Both the position numbers and the translations under genes were made by a program. The notes under the pieces were generated by a model. It saw only the letters and a program-made list of their open reading frames with translations. It was not told where the DNA came from and searched no databases. Shown one piece after another: positions 9,119-17,652 of a DNA stretch of 64,000 nt; position 1 is the first letter of the stretch; the number at the start of each line of letters is the position of its first letter. Source of the DNA: Algoriphagus mannitolivorans DSM 15301 (GTDB lineage Bacteria; Bacteroidota; Bacteroidia; Cytophagales; Cyclobacteriaceae); assembly GCF_000429425.1 (NCBI RefSeq), contig NZ_KE386902.1, positions 299,481-363,480 of the forward strand, read 5' to 3'.

Positions 9119-9241
9119 TTAAAGAGTATTGAGATAAATAGATTCAAAGAAATTACCGAAAACAACAGGCAATCTAAATTACTAGCCACATAAATTTAGA
9201 TTATTCTTTATTGAAAAAAAGTGAAATAGTTTAACGAAGCG

Positions 9242-9544
9242 ATGCCTAAAGGAAAAAGTGATCAAATTGGTGACAAGGGAGCCCTCAACGAAATGGAGAT
9301 GGTTAGAAGCTGGTGGAAAGGTGAGGAGGCCCCAAAAACCCAGAGCGTTCAAGTGGATTTTAAAAATGGAAAAGTTAGACTTTCCTGTCCCACCTCAAGC
9401 ACTTGGATCGGATATCGAAAATCAACCTCTGATCCCTGGGAAATTTTCACCCAAGCCTTTGAGGCCAGTTCAGGAGACTCGCTCTACCTGAACGCCCAAA
9501 GAATCGGGTACCTGCCCTATGAACAAAGCCTCATTCTTAATTGA
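9242..9544 (+). pseudogene. remnant of a second sulfatase gene (C-terminal domain only)
   Basis: The 100 codons read as a clear homologue of the last ~95 residues of the sulfatase at 6627. They share GDKGALNEMEMVR exactly, then WW, GK, LSC, TSS, IG, RK, GDSLY and RIG at matching positions. The catalytic domain with the CxPSR motif is absent. The upstream 120 bases show no further similarity, so about 80 percent of the gene is missing. The ATG at 9242 is probably fortuitous. The stop lies 11 bases before the esterase gene, so the esterase once followed a complete second sulfatase. The frame is still intact, so the loss is recent or the domain is under selection. Confidence 0.8.
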
Positions 9545-9554
9545 TCCTATTTCC

Positions 9555-10718
9555 ATGAAAAAGCCATTCATCCTTTTCCTGTCAGTATTGCTGTCGAATT
9601 TGAGTTTTTCCCAAGAATCCATGCTTTGTCAAGGAGCTTACTGGACCGAAGATGAGGCAGAGTTTTTTATGAATCAGTGGGCAAAAGATTGGACTACTCG
9701 ATCGGATTGGGAAATTCGGGCAAAAGTAATCCGGGAGGGAATGATCACCGGAATGAAGCTGAATCAAATGCCACCAAGAAGTCCGGAATTTAAGCCCATC
9801 ATTCACAGCACTCGGGAAATGGATGGTTATATCGTGGAGAATATTGCGATTGAAAGCTTTCCTGGGTTTTTTATCACCGGCAATCTTTATCGTCCTGTTT
9901 CTTCAGAGCCTTTTCAAAAATTCCCTGGGATCCTCAGTGCCCATGGCCATGGGAATGACCCCCGGTTTGGGGAGAGTGTCCAGAAAAGGAGTGCTGCAAT
10001 GGCCAGAATGGGAGCGGTCGTTTTTGCCTACGACATGATCGGCTACGGAGATTCCAAGCAGACAAGCCATAAAATGCCCATTGCCTTGACCCTGCAAACC
10101 TATAATTCCCAGCGGGTGATCGATTACCTCATCTCCAGACCTGATGTGGACGCCTCAAGAATTGGGGTAACCGGGGAATCTGGAGGAGGGACTCAAACCA
10201 TAGTCATTACCGCTTTGGATTCCCGAATTACCGTCTCAGTTCCTGTGGTGATGGTTTCGGCTTATTTCTTTGGAGGATGTGAATGTGAAAGCGGAATGCC
10301 CATCCATAAAAGTTCTCATCACCAAACCAACAACGTCGAAATAGCGGCATTGGCAGCTCCTAGACCTATGTTGTTGATTTCGGACGGGGGAGACTGGACG
10401 AAAAATACCCCTCGGATCGAGTTTCCTTATGTCCAAAAAGTATATAAAACCTACCAAGCCCAAAGCAAAGCAGACAATGTTCATTTTGCAGGAGAGCGTC
10501 ATGATTATGGGAAAAACAAACGGGCTGCAGCCTATAATTTTCTGGGGCACTATTTGGGACTTTCTGTTGGAAAAATTCCCTACAGGGATGGCTTTGACGA
10601 AAGCTTTGTGACTTTACTCTCACCGGATCAATTGCGGGTTTTTAATTTGGAATATCCTTTTCCAGCTACTGCACTTCAGGGAGATGCAGCAGTGATGGAA
10701 TACCTAAAGTTGGATTAA
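9555..10718 (+). CDS. secreted alpha/beta hydrolase, acetyl-xylan-esterase-like
   Basis: The start is ATG 9555 because a signal peptide (start MKKPFILFLS, cleaved after NLSFSQ) begins there; the frame opens earlier without one. The 387-residue protein has an oxyanion HGHG near residue 130, the nucleophile elbow GESGG with Ser209, an acid-type Asp in LLISDGGDW and a His in GERHDYG. This completes a Ser-Asp-His triad. The layout resembles AXE1/PF05448-like deacetylases and related large hydrolases found with sulfatases in polysaccharide loci. It may deacylate the glycan acted on by the neighbouring sulfatase, which is an inference from position. The last four bases overlap the convergent lysozyme gene. 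Confidence 0.85.
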   Translation: MKKPFILFLSVLLSNLSFSQESMLCQGAYWTEDEAEFFMNQWAKDWTTRSDWEIRAKVIREGMITGMKLNQMPPRSPEFKPIIHSTREMDGYIVENIAIESFPGFFITGNLYRPVSSEPFQKFPGILSAHGHGNDPRFGESVQKRSAAMARMGAVVFAYDMIGYGDSKQTSHKMPIALTLQTYNSQRVIDYLISRPDVDASRIGVTGESGGGTQTIVITALDSRITVSVPVVMVSAYFFGGCECESGMPIHKSSHHQTNNVEIAALAAPRPMLLISDGGDWTKNTPRIEFPYVQKVYKTYQAQSKADNVHFAGERHDYGKNKRAAAYNFLGHYLGLSVGKIPYRDGFDESFVTLLSPDQLRVFNLEYPFPATALQGDAAVMEYLKLD

Positions 10719-11521
10719 CGGGGTGGCATTTTCAGCTTGACCAACTGGAATCTTCCTCCGCGAAGCAAGTTCAGGTCAATTCTTGCTCCGATTCCGGGAA
10801 GGCTTCCTTTTTCGGAAAACTGCCAGATGACCCAGTTTTGGGTTTGAGGTTCAAGCACCCGGTTGTAATTGGCCACCCAGATCGGATATTCATCAAATCC
10901 TTGGTTATGAAGCACTTCCCAAAAGAACTTATCTCCTGTATAAATCATAGGCCTGACTCCGTAATGAGCCTCCACGAGTTGCAGCCAGTTTTTGATTCCT
11001 TGACGGAGACGATCTTTGGACTGAATGGTGCTATGCTTTTCAATATCCAGCACCGGAATTAAATCCCCTTCCTTGAGCTTTGTTTGTTGAATGAAGTTCT
11101 TAGCCTGCTGGGTGCTGTTTTCATCCGGTCGATAATAATGATAGGCGCCTCTTACCACTGGTAAGGTTCTAAATCCTTCCCAATTCTGCTTGAATCTCCG
11201 GTCCACTCCATCCTTGCCCATAGTTGCCCGAATGACTACAAATTCTATAGGGCGACTCTGGAGCTGAAGCTGGAGGCCACTAAAGTTTATTTTTCCCTGA
11301 TATTCTGATACATCAATGCCTAAAATCCCATCCGAGAAGTTTCCAAAAACTTGCTCAAATTTTAGTGCTTCTGTCCATTTGGGAGCTTGTCGAGTGTAAT
11401 CTCTGAGTTCTTTTTTCTGCCAACTTTGGTAACGAATAACCCAAAATGCCCCAATAAAGAGGCAGGCAAGGATCACTAATACTACCCAGATGGAAGAGTT
11501 GGTGGAAGGCTTTCGAGGCAT
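10715..11521 (-). CDS. membrane-anchored GH25 family lysozyme
   Basis: The start ATG at 11521 precedes a short basic stretch and one transmembrane helix (about residues 10-30, ending FWVIRY). The glycoside hydrolase family 25 barrel follows. Its signature strands are GIDVSEYQGKINF (catalytic-site Asp), VVIRATMG, GAYHYYRP, and DLIPVLDIEKH, which carries the Asp-x-Glu pair. This gives N-acetylmuramidase activity on peptidoglycan in the periplasm; 269 residues is normal for the family. It is monocistronic, and its stop overlaps the esterase stop on the other strand. Its role is probably cell-wall remodelling, since a lytic effector would usually carry extra binding domains. Confidence 0.88.
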   Translation of the reverse strand: MPRKPSTNSSIWVVLVILACLFIGAFWVIRYQSWQKKELRDYTRQAPKWTEALKFEQVFGNFSDGILGIDVSEYQGKINFSGLQLQLQSRPIEFVVIRATMGKDGVDRRFKQNWEGFRTLPVVRGAYHYYRPDENSTQQAKNFIQQTKLKEGDLIPVLDIEKHSTIQSKDRLRQGIKNWLQLVEAHYGVRPMIYTGDKFFWEVLHNQGFDEYPIWVANYNRVLEPQTQNWVIWQFSEKGSLPGIGARIDLNLLRGGRFQLVKLKMPPR

Positions 11522-11664
11522 GTGGGGCAAAATTGTGAAAAAAACCGGCTGGTTTGAAGGCTCAGGTTTCAGTTTTTTTTCGTTTTCTTGAGCATTTACA
11601 AGGCTTTTTCCTTAAGAAAAAATTAGACTTCTGACTTGTAAGCTTTTGGCAATTAGCTATATTG

Positions 11665-11672
11665 TATCTTTA
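11665..11672 (+). promoter_or_regulatory. TAnnTTTG-like -7 box before the lipoprotein gene
   Basis: TATCTTTA matches seven of eight positions of the Bacteroidota -7 box TAnnTTTG and lies 31 bases before the ATG. A TTTTG stretch lies only 16 bases upstream, shorter than the usual spacer, so support is partial. Confidence 0.3.
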
Positions 11673-11702
11673 GTTTTTCTACTCCTTTTTAAATATTTAC
11701 CG

Positions 11703-12857
11703 ATGATTGATAAGTTAATCAAGGCTAGTGCTGTTTCAGTTCTTTTAATTGCTAGCTGTAGTCCAAAAAAATCTGATACCAACTCCAAAACAGAGCTTTC
11801 TCTGGAGGTGATAGACTCCATTCAAGTTGATTTTCTGGGGGAATTACGACTTCAGGATTATGATGCCAATTTGGACCAATATCTCTTGGTCAACGATATG
11901 TCCCAAGCTTATCTCGAAGTTTCAGGAGACGGGAAGGTTGTTCAAAACAAGGTCTTGAGCCCAGAAGGATTGGATAGAATTTCGATGGTTATGGGCATTT
12001 CTTATGTAGATGGGAAAGTGATAGTACTTACTCCGGATCAAGGATATGTCAAGTTTGAAAATGGGGAAAGGGTAGGGGAGGTGTCCGTTCCGTATCCATA
12101 CACTAGCTTTATATTTTATCCCAAACTCGGATTTCATGAGCAAGACGGGAAAGCAATATATCCTTACTTATTGCCAGAGAATATGCCGATGAGCTTTGAC
12201 AGTCCTGATTTTTACTTGAGCATTTACAAAAAGCCGATGATCCAAATTCAGGATTTGGCTTCTCCTGATACAGTGGGGACGATGTTCTTGCCTGAAACCT
12301 CCCCGCTTTTGGACGGCAAGGTGCATGGGTTTCCCATTCCGGTAGTTACCAAAAACGGGAAGGAATGGCTTTTGGGAATGTGGCTGGAGCCGAGATTTTA
12401 TGTTTATCGGGAAGAAGGAGGGAAATTAAATTATCAGCACACTGTGGAATTACCTATTCCAAACTGGGCTGGCTACTCACCCGTAGAGCCAGCCCAAGCA
12501 GGATCTTTCTTTGATCAAATGCAAAGCTTCCGTTCGGCTTCTTTGGAGGATATTTTGGTGATGGACGAATACATTTTGGCGATTTATAAAAAGGGGATTT
12601 CCAAAGAAAAATATGCCACTATGGACAGTACCACTCCTGAAGGACGGCTGAATATTCAGAAAAATGATCCTTACTATGTGGCTGTTTTTTCCAAGGAGTA
12701 TGAATTGATCCGAGCCGACCTTCGCCTACCTCATGGAGTACATGGTCCCACCGTAATCAATAAAAAAGGTGAATTGGTGACTTCCAAAAATCCAAGCCTA
12801 TCTGAGGTGGAAGATAAAGGTGTAATCCTGTATCGAATGAAGTTGGTGAAAAAGTAA
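11703..12857 (+). CDS. lipoprotein with predicted beta-propeller fold
   Basis: ATG 11703 is chosen because it opens a lipoprotein signal (LLIASC, lipidated Cys at residue 19). The upstream extension of the frame has a non-ATG start and no RBS. The mature 384 residues are beta-rich with repeated blade-like segments such as VIVLTPDQGYVKFENG and ILVMDEYILAIYKKG. This recalls the DUF4221 or six-bladed propeller lipoproteins that are abundant in Cyclobacteriaceae. No catalytic motif is seen. It stands alone between the divergent lysozyme and a repeat-rich intergenic region. The function is unknown; such proteins may be surface binding or sensing proteins. Confidence 0.72.
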   Translation: MIDKLIKASAVSVLLIASCSPKKSDTNSKTELSLEVIDSIQVDFLGELRLQDYDANLDQYLLVNDMSQAYLEVSGDGKVVQNKVLSPEGLDRISMVMGISYVDGKVIVLTPDQGYVKFENGERVGEVSVPYPYTSFIFYPKLGFHEQDGKAIYPYLLPENMPMSFDSPDFYLSIYKKPMIQIQDLASPDTVGTMFLPETSPLLDGKVHGFPIPVVTKNGKEWLLGMWLEPRFYVYREEGGKLNYQHTVELPIPNWAGYSPVEPAQAGSFFDQMQSFRSASLEDILVMDEYILAIYKKGISKEKYATMDSTTPEGRLNIQKNDPYYVAVFSKEYELIRADLRLPHGVHGPTVINKKGELVTSKNPSLSEVEDKGVILYRMKLVKK

Positions 12858-12900
12858 ATCTGAAGTTATGCAAGGTTTTAGGGAAATAGTAAGCAAAAGA

Positions 12901-13071
12901 TATTTCTCGCAAAGCCGGAAAGGCACAAAGGGTTAAAATCTAATCCCATTCTGATTTTGTTTGAATTGGGATGTCTGAGAGCAAAACTTTGCGTCTTTAG
13001 CGTCTTAGTGAAAAAGAAATAATCTGTGAAAATCAGCGTCTTTTTCTGTGAAAATCTGCGGGAAATAAAAT
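12901..13071. repeat. 171-bp intergenic repeat, copy 1
   Basis: This copy starts TATTTCTCGCAAAGCCGGAA and ends GGGAAATAAAAT. It is a direct degenerate copy of 13226-13396, with conserved blocks ACTTTGCGTCTT, AGCGTCTTAG, and GTGAAAATC..GCGTCTTTTTCTGTG. Similar TTTGCGTCTT-type intergenic repeats are widespread in Bacteroidota. I see no coding sequence in it. Confidence 0.7.
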
Positions 13072-13079
13072 AATCAGCT

Positions 13080-13202
13080 CTTCGAGATTTGCCATTTCGA
13101 AGTTTGATCCCAAGATTTATAATCTCTAGTATCTCATTTCTCATCTTAAATTTATCCGGATTTGAAATCCTATGACCTGAGTTCAGGATTACAAATCCTG
13201 AA
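13080..13202. repeat. palindromic repeat cluster between the two 171-bp copies
   Basis: The cluster contains CTTCGAGATT..ATTTCGAAG (13080-13102), GGATTTGAAATCC (13158-13170) and TTCAGGATT..AATCCTGAA (13182-13202). The last is the exact reverse complement of the palindrome at 817-837. Confidence 0.6.
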
Positions 13203-13225
13203 CAGCTTGGTTAGTTAGGAAGGAC

Positions 13226-13396
13226 TATTTCTCGCAAAGCCGGAAAGGCGCAAAGGGCTGAAACTTAATCCTGTCCCAATTCAGTTTTTTGTGGAAAAAT
13301 CTAGCACAAAACTTTGCGTCTTCAGCGTCTTAGCGAGAAAGAAATAATCCGTGAAAATCTGCGTCTTTTTCTGTGCAAATCAGCGGGAAATAAAAT
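13226..13396. repeat. 171-bp intergenic repeat, copy 2
   Basis: This is the second direct copy of the repeat at 12901-13071. It runs up to the stop codon of the amylase gene on the opposite strand. The block order is the same, with substitutions mainly in the middle third. Confidence 0.7.
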
Positions 13397-15255
13397 CACC
13401 TCACCTCAAAAACCGCCGATTCCCAAGGCCCAAAGTCCAAGTCGATTTCAGCACCGTTATCTGTCACACGAAGCATGGTCTTCTTTTTCCCAAACATCAC
13501 CTCTTTGAGCTCTCTTTCGCCTTTTTCCAGTTTCCAAGCCTTGAGCAGTTCCGGAGAAAGTTTAAGGGTTGTTTTTACCGATTGAAACTCATCGAAGTTG
13601 GTCACCACGATTAGCTTTTGGCTTTTATCCCATCGGGCAAAAGCGAAGGTCTTGTTGGTATAAGCAGGATTTTGCTTTCGGTTGAAAGAATGCAATTCCA
13701 TATACTCTCCCATCAGCGCCGAACTGCTCCTGGTGAAATTCAGAACTTCGGAGTAATAGTTGCGCAGGGCTTTTTCATTTTCCGATAGCTGTCCTCCATC
13801 AAATTTTCCTCCATTCATCCACTTCTGATGCTGAGGAACCCCGATGTAATCGAAGATGGAAGTTCTGCTGGGCTGTCCAAATCCAGCCATTTCAGCCCCG
13901 GGTTCCCCGACTTCCTGGCCAAAATAAATCATGGTCGGAGAAGTAGAAATCGTTACTGAGACGACCATGGCAGGCATGGCTTTCCAAGGATTTCCGGCAA
14001 ACTCCGGACTGGCAATGCGCTGTTCGTCGTGATTTTCCAAAAAGTGTAGCATGTGGTGCTCGATGTCTTTCAATCCTTCCAAAATCGACACCAGATTATC
14101 CGTGGACCCATGGCCCTGAATGATGTGTTTTAAGGTATCATAAAGCTCTACCTTATCGTAGAGGTAATCCATTTTTCCCTTTCGGATATAGTCTCTGTAG
14201 AGGCTAGGATTATAAACTTCTGCCAAAAGGAAAGCTTCCGGATTGGTCTTTTTGATATGTGAATTCAAGTAAGACCAGAATTCTACCGGAACCATCTCGG
14301 CCATATCAAAGCGGAATCCATCTACGCCTTTGCCCAACCAAAACTGGGTGATGTCTTTGAATTTTTTCCAAGAATCCGGCACTTCTTTGCCTTGCCAAAA
14401 GTCATAATGGGCTTCCCAATCCAAAGAATCTGCTCCGGTAGGCAACTCGGCAAAATCCTTTTTTCCATCGGGACTTATTCCATAATTGATCTTGACGGTC
14501 TCGTACCAATCGTCAAAGTTGGGTTGAGCAAGTCGAGAGCCGTTCCCGGTCCATTTGGCTGGATTTTCGTCAAACTTTCCATCGGAAAGGGGATGCTTTT
14601 CTCCTCCCAGCGGGCGATATCCATTTTTGGAAACAGGTACCTGAAATTCCTTTCCCGGGATATAATAGAAGTTGTTGTTTTTAGCGTATTCTATCGTTAT
14701 GTCATCATCGGCTCCAAAATCTCTTACCCCGGCTGGATTGTTTTTTCCTTCGTAATGCCTAGAAACATGGTTTGGCACGATGTCGATAATCACCTTCATG
14801 TCATGCTTGTGAGTTCGGGCAATTAGCGCTTCGAATTCCTCCATCCGCTTGGTCACGTCCACAGCCAAGTCGGGATTGACTTGATAGTAATCCCGTACTG
14901 CATAAGGTGATCCTGCTCGCCCTTTGATCACATCCGGATCATCCGAACTCACACCTATTTCCGGGAAATCCCCGATCACGCCATGATGCGGCACACCCGT
15001 GAACCAAATGTGGGATACGCCAAGTTTTTTGATTTCCTCTAAAGCGGTATCTGTGAAGTCGTTGAACTTCCCGACCCCATTTTCTTCTTTGGTACCCCAA
15101 GGTTTGTTAGTGGTATTGGTATTGCCAAACAGGCGGGTGAAAACCTGATAAACGATGATTTTTTTAGGCTTCATAGGTTCTGGTTCTTGCAGCTCAGCCT
15201 CATGGCAGGAAAATACAACCAAAGTCATTGCTGCTAGGATGAAAAATTTCTTCAT
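13396..15255 (-). CDS. GH13 alpha-amylase family lipoprotein
   Basis: This 619-residue GH13 alpha-glucan-acting enzyme has a lipobox VFSC (Cys17), so it is membrane-anchored in the periplasm or on the surface. All four GH13 regions are visible: DIVPNH (158-163), GFRFDMAEM with the nucleophile Asp316, LLAEVY with the acid/base Glu345, and ENHDEQR with Asp409. The beta-domain after the barrel ends in a short C-terminal sandwich. The organisation fits cyclomaltodextrinase or alpha-amylase subfamilies, and I cannot separate these. It lies 4 bases after the M20 peptidase gene on the same strand, so the two are co-transcribed even though their roles look unrelated. No Sus transporter is nearby. Confidence 0.9.
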   Translation of the reverse strand: MKKFFILAAMTLVVFSCHEAELQEPEPMKPKKIIVYQVFTRLFGNTNTTNKPWGTKEENGVGKFNDFTDTALEEIKKLGVSHIWFTGVPHHGVIGDFPEIGVSSDDPDVIKGRAGSPYAVRDYYQVNPDLAVDVTKRMEEFEALIARTHKHDMKVIIDIVPNHVSRHYEGKNNPAGVRDFGADDDITIEYAKNNNFYYIPGKEFQVPVSKNGYRPLGGEKHPLSDGKFDENPAKWTGNGSRLAQPNFDDWYETVKINYGISPDGKKDFAELPTGADSLDWEAHYDFWQGKEVPDSWKKFKDITQFWLGKGVDGFRFDMAEMVPVEFWSYLNSHIKKTNPEAFLLAEVYNPSLYRDYIRKGKMDYLYDKVELYDTLKHIIQGHGSTDNLVSILEGLKDIEHHMLHFLENHDEQRIASPEFAGNPWKAMPAMVVSVTISTSPTMIYFGQEVGEPGAEMAGFGQPSRTSIFDYIGVPQHQKWMNGGKFDGGQLSENEKALRNYYSEVLNFTRSSSALMGEYMELHSFNRKQNPAYTNKTFAFARWDKSQKLIVVTNFDEFQSVKTTLKLSPELLKAWKLEKGERELKEVMFGKKKTMLRVTDNGAEIDLDFGPWESAVFEVR

Positions 15256-15259
15256 CAGG

Positions 15260-16549
15260 TTATCGGGTCAATCGGTAGAGTAAAATAGTATTTCTCTTGA
15301 TCAAATCAGGGAACTGCTTCATGTTAATTGTCTCTCCTGGTGCATGGGCACCTGAGCCAGAAGCACCCAAGCCATCCAGGCAATCCAGGAATTCAGCCAC
15401 AAAGGAAATATCACCCGCTCCTCTGCTTCCAGGATCTCCGGGTTTGACGATACCAAATCCCATATCCTGAGAAACCTGACTTAATACTTCAGCCAAAGCA
15501 TAATTTCCTTCCGTAGGTTCCATGGACGGGATATAGTCATAAAAGGTAATTTCTGCACCGGTTTGAGGAAGATTATTGGCTACAATTTCTCGCATTTTGG
15601 CTCTTGCAGCTTCTTTTTGAGCTTCACCCAAAAAACGCAAATCTCCTGTGACAATAGCCTCTCGAGCTACGATATTGGTTTTTCCCAGGGCAGTTGCAGT
15701 TCCGGTGATTTCATCAAATTTCACATCAGATCCTCCTACAAACTGGCCCGGATTGAAAGTCAGATATTTTTCCCCTGCCAAGGCTTCCCGGAATTCATTG
15801 ACAATTCTAGCAGCCTCATAGATAGCTCCATATCCGGCATTTTGCCCAAAGACTCCGCTGGAATGAGATTGTTTGCCGCTGGTTTTGAGTCTCCAGCCAC
15901 TTGCTCCTCTTCGAGCTACTGTAGCAGTGCTAAACCCCTGTGCTGTCTCATAGCCCAAGGCAATGTCATGTAGTTTTGCCCGCTCGATGAAGTCTTTTCT
16001 GGAAAGTTTTTCATTCCCAGTACTTTCCTCATCTCCATTGAAATACACGGTTATTGTGCGATCATCCAAAAGGCCGATTTGATGAAGTGCCTTTAAGCTT
16101 GCCAAAACCAACACGTCTCCCCCTTTCATGTCGTTGGCACCTTGGCCAGTAGCTGTGCTGTCATTCAAGTAGGTGAATGGGGTAAAAGGCATGTCTTTTT
16201 CAAAAACCGTATCCAAATGCCCTATTAAAAATAGCTTTTTGCCTTTGGTTCCTTTTCGGGTTGCCACAAAATGCCCAGCACGATTCACTTCTGCAGGTAC
16301 TTCCACCCATTCAGTTTGGAAGCCGATTTTTTGAAATTCCCGTTCGAAAACCCTCCCAACTTCTCGCACTCCTTCTTTATTCAAAGAACCCGAGTTGATG
16401 TTCACTACCTCTTCTAAAAGGGAAAGCGTCTCCTGATAGTTTTTATCGATTAGTTCGAGGAGCTTTTGTTCCTCCTTGTTGAGTTTTTGCTGGGCACTTG
16501 AGAAAAGCGGCAATACCGCAATTAGTATGATTAGGGTAATTTTTTTCAT
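15260..16549 (-). CDS. secreted M20 family metallopeptidase (carboxypeptidase G2-like)
   Basis: The 429-residue protein has a signal peptide ending FSSAQ (~20). The M20 di-zinc set follows: GHLDTVF, GANDMKGGD with the bridging Asp, GDEESTGN with the catalytic Glu, and ETAQG. Near the C-terminus is the His in GSGAHAPGE. The inserted dimerisation domain spans about residues 210-320. Family members remove C-terminal Glu or split dipeptides and acylated amino acids. The protein therefore probably acts on periplasmic peptides. It is the first gene of a unit with the GH13 gene 4 bases downstream. Its upstream side is occupied by the REP-type repeat array. Confidence 0.88.
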   Translation of the reverse strand: MKKITLIILIAVLPLFSSAQQKLNKEEQKLLELIDKNYQETLSLLEEVVNINSGSLNKEGVREVGRVFEREFQKIGFQTEWVEVPAEVNRAGHFVATRKGTKGKKLFLIGHLDTVFEKDMPFTPFTYLNDSTATGQGANDMKGGDVLVLASLKALHQIGLLDDRTITVYFNGDEESTGNEKLSRKDFIERAKLHDIALGYETAQGFSTATVARRGASGWRLKTSGKQSHSSGVFGQNAGYGAIYEAARIVNEFREALAGEKYLTFNPGQFVGGSDVKFDEITGTATALGKTNIVAREAIVTGDLRFLGEAQKEAARAKMREIVANNLPQTGAEITFYDYIPSMEPTEGNYALAEVLSQVSQDMGFGIVKPGDPGSRGAGDISFVAEFLDCLDGLGASGSGAHAPGETINMKQFPDLIKRNTILLYRLTR

Positions 16550-16629
16550 GGGTGGAAAATAGGGGAAATCCGGCGTGGGGGCAAGGATGGATTTTTAATC
16601 AGGGGTGATTGGATCAAAAATTTGATACA

Positions 16630-16835
16630 GATCGCCCCCTAGGGGCTCTTCTTGGACATCGGAATCTATGTTTATTACCCAGAATTGAATTCTGGGCTAT
16701 TACAAAAATGCCTTTGGCATTATTTCAGATATCGATTGGAATTTCAAAGCACTGAAGGCGCATTTTGTGAGAGTCCCAAATTCAATTTGGGGCCCTGATA
16801 AATTCAACCAATCTAGAGCCCCAACGGGGCGATCT
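16630..16835. repeat. left palindrome array flanking the REP-associated transposase
   Basis: The array contains AGATCGCCCC..GGGGCTCT (16630-16650), CCCAGAATTGAATTCTGGG (16678-16696), a TGCCTTTGGCA hairpin, CCCAAATTCAATTTGGGG (16775-16792) and AGAGCCCC..GGGGCGATCT (16815-16835). The first and last units are inverted copies of each other, so the array itself has inverted ends. The same units recur on the other side of the transposase gene. Confidence 0.75.
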
Positions 16836-16845
16836 GTATTGTACC

Positions 16846-17292
16846 TCAATCCCATACATATTTCTCATCATAATCAATCTGATATTCTTCCAAAAACCTT
16901 CGGTATTCGGATTGGAAATTTATTTTCTGATGATGCGTCTGCTGGGTTTGGATATATTTTTTGACGGTTTCCAATTTGGATTGGCTAACGGAAAATGCGC
17001 CATAACCCTTTTGCCATTCAAAATTTTGATGAATAAGTTCCTTGTATTTTATGGAACTGGAGATTTTTACATTTTTCACCAAATCGGCAATAGGGATTGT
17101 TCTTGGTAAGGTGCAAAGCCAGTGAATATGATCAGGCATCATGAAAATTTCCTCGGTAAAGCTTCCGAGATTTGATCCAACTTTTACAAAATAGGCTTGT
17201 GCATTTGGCCTGATTTCTTCTGAAATCATCGGGATTCGATTCTTGGTAGAAAAAACGATGTGAAGGTAGACTTTGGCTAAGGACTGAGGCAT
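16846..17292 (-). CDS. REP-associated tyrosine transposase (IS200-like Y1 family)
   Basis: The 148-residue protein is a single-domain HUH/Y1 enzyme. MMPDHIHWLC carries the HxH metal-binding motif near residue 66, and a Tyr near residue 112 (KYIQTQQTHH) is the candidate nucleophile, followed by QxxHH. VYLHIVFSTKNR at the start is the usual first strand of TnpA_REP proteins. In other bacteria this family is single-copy, is flanked by REP palindromes and nicks them as single strands. The flanking arrays at 16630-16835 and 17327-17550 fit that role exactly. A tnpB gene and IS ends are absent, so it is not an ordinary IS200 copy. Confidence 0.88.
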   Translation of the reverse strand: MPQSLAKVYLHIVFSTKNRIPMISEEIRPNAQAYFVKVGSNLGSFTEEIFMMPDHIHWLCTLPRTIPIADLVKNVKISSSIKYKELIHQNFEWQKGYGAFSVSQSKLETVKKYIQTQQTHHQKINFQSEYRRFLEEYQIDYDEKYVWD

Positions 17293-17326
17293 GGATTGAA
17301 AAATTTTCGATTGAAAAATGGAATAC

Positions 17327-17550
17327 AGATCGTGCCTGCCTGACGGTCAGGCAGGCCTTTGGCACTCTTAAAATACAAAATTGATTAGAAACCCAGAATT
17401 CAATTCTGGGCTTTAACAGGGCGTGCTTTTGGCACTTTTCCGAAATTGGACAGTTTCAAAAAAGCACCAAAGGTGCGTTCTATATTAACCCCAAATTCAA
17501 TTTGGGGTCTGGATGCAAAAACTTAGACCAGAGCCCCAACGGGGCGATCT
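17327..17550. repeat. right palindrome array flanking the REP-associated transposase
   Basis: The array begins AGATCGTGCC with a strong hairpin GCCTGCCTGA..TCAGGCAGGC (about 17334-17356). It then has CCCAGAATTGAATTCTGGG (17392-17410), an AGCACC..GGTGC hairpin, CCCCAAATTCAATTTGGGG (17489-17507) and AGAGCCCC..GGGGCGATCT (17530-17550). Three units are identical to those in the left array and in the same order. Confidence 0.75.
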
Positions 17551-17652
17551 TTAATAAATATTCATATTCACCGCTAAAATCTAGGTCATCTGACGTATTC
17601 CTTGCCCTTAGTCTTTTCGGGATTTTTGAAAATCATACAAATTCTTTAATCC

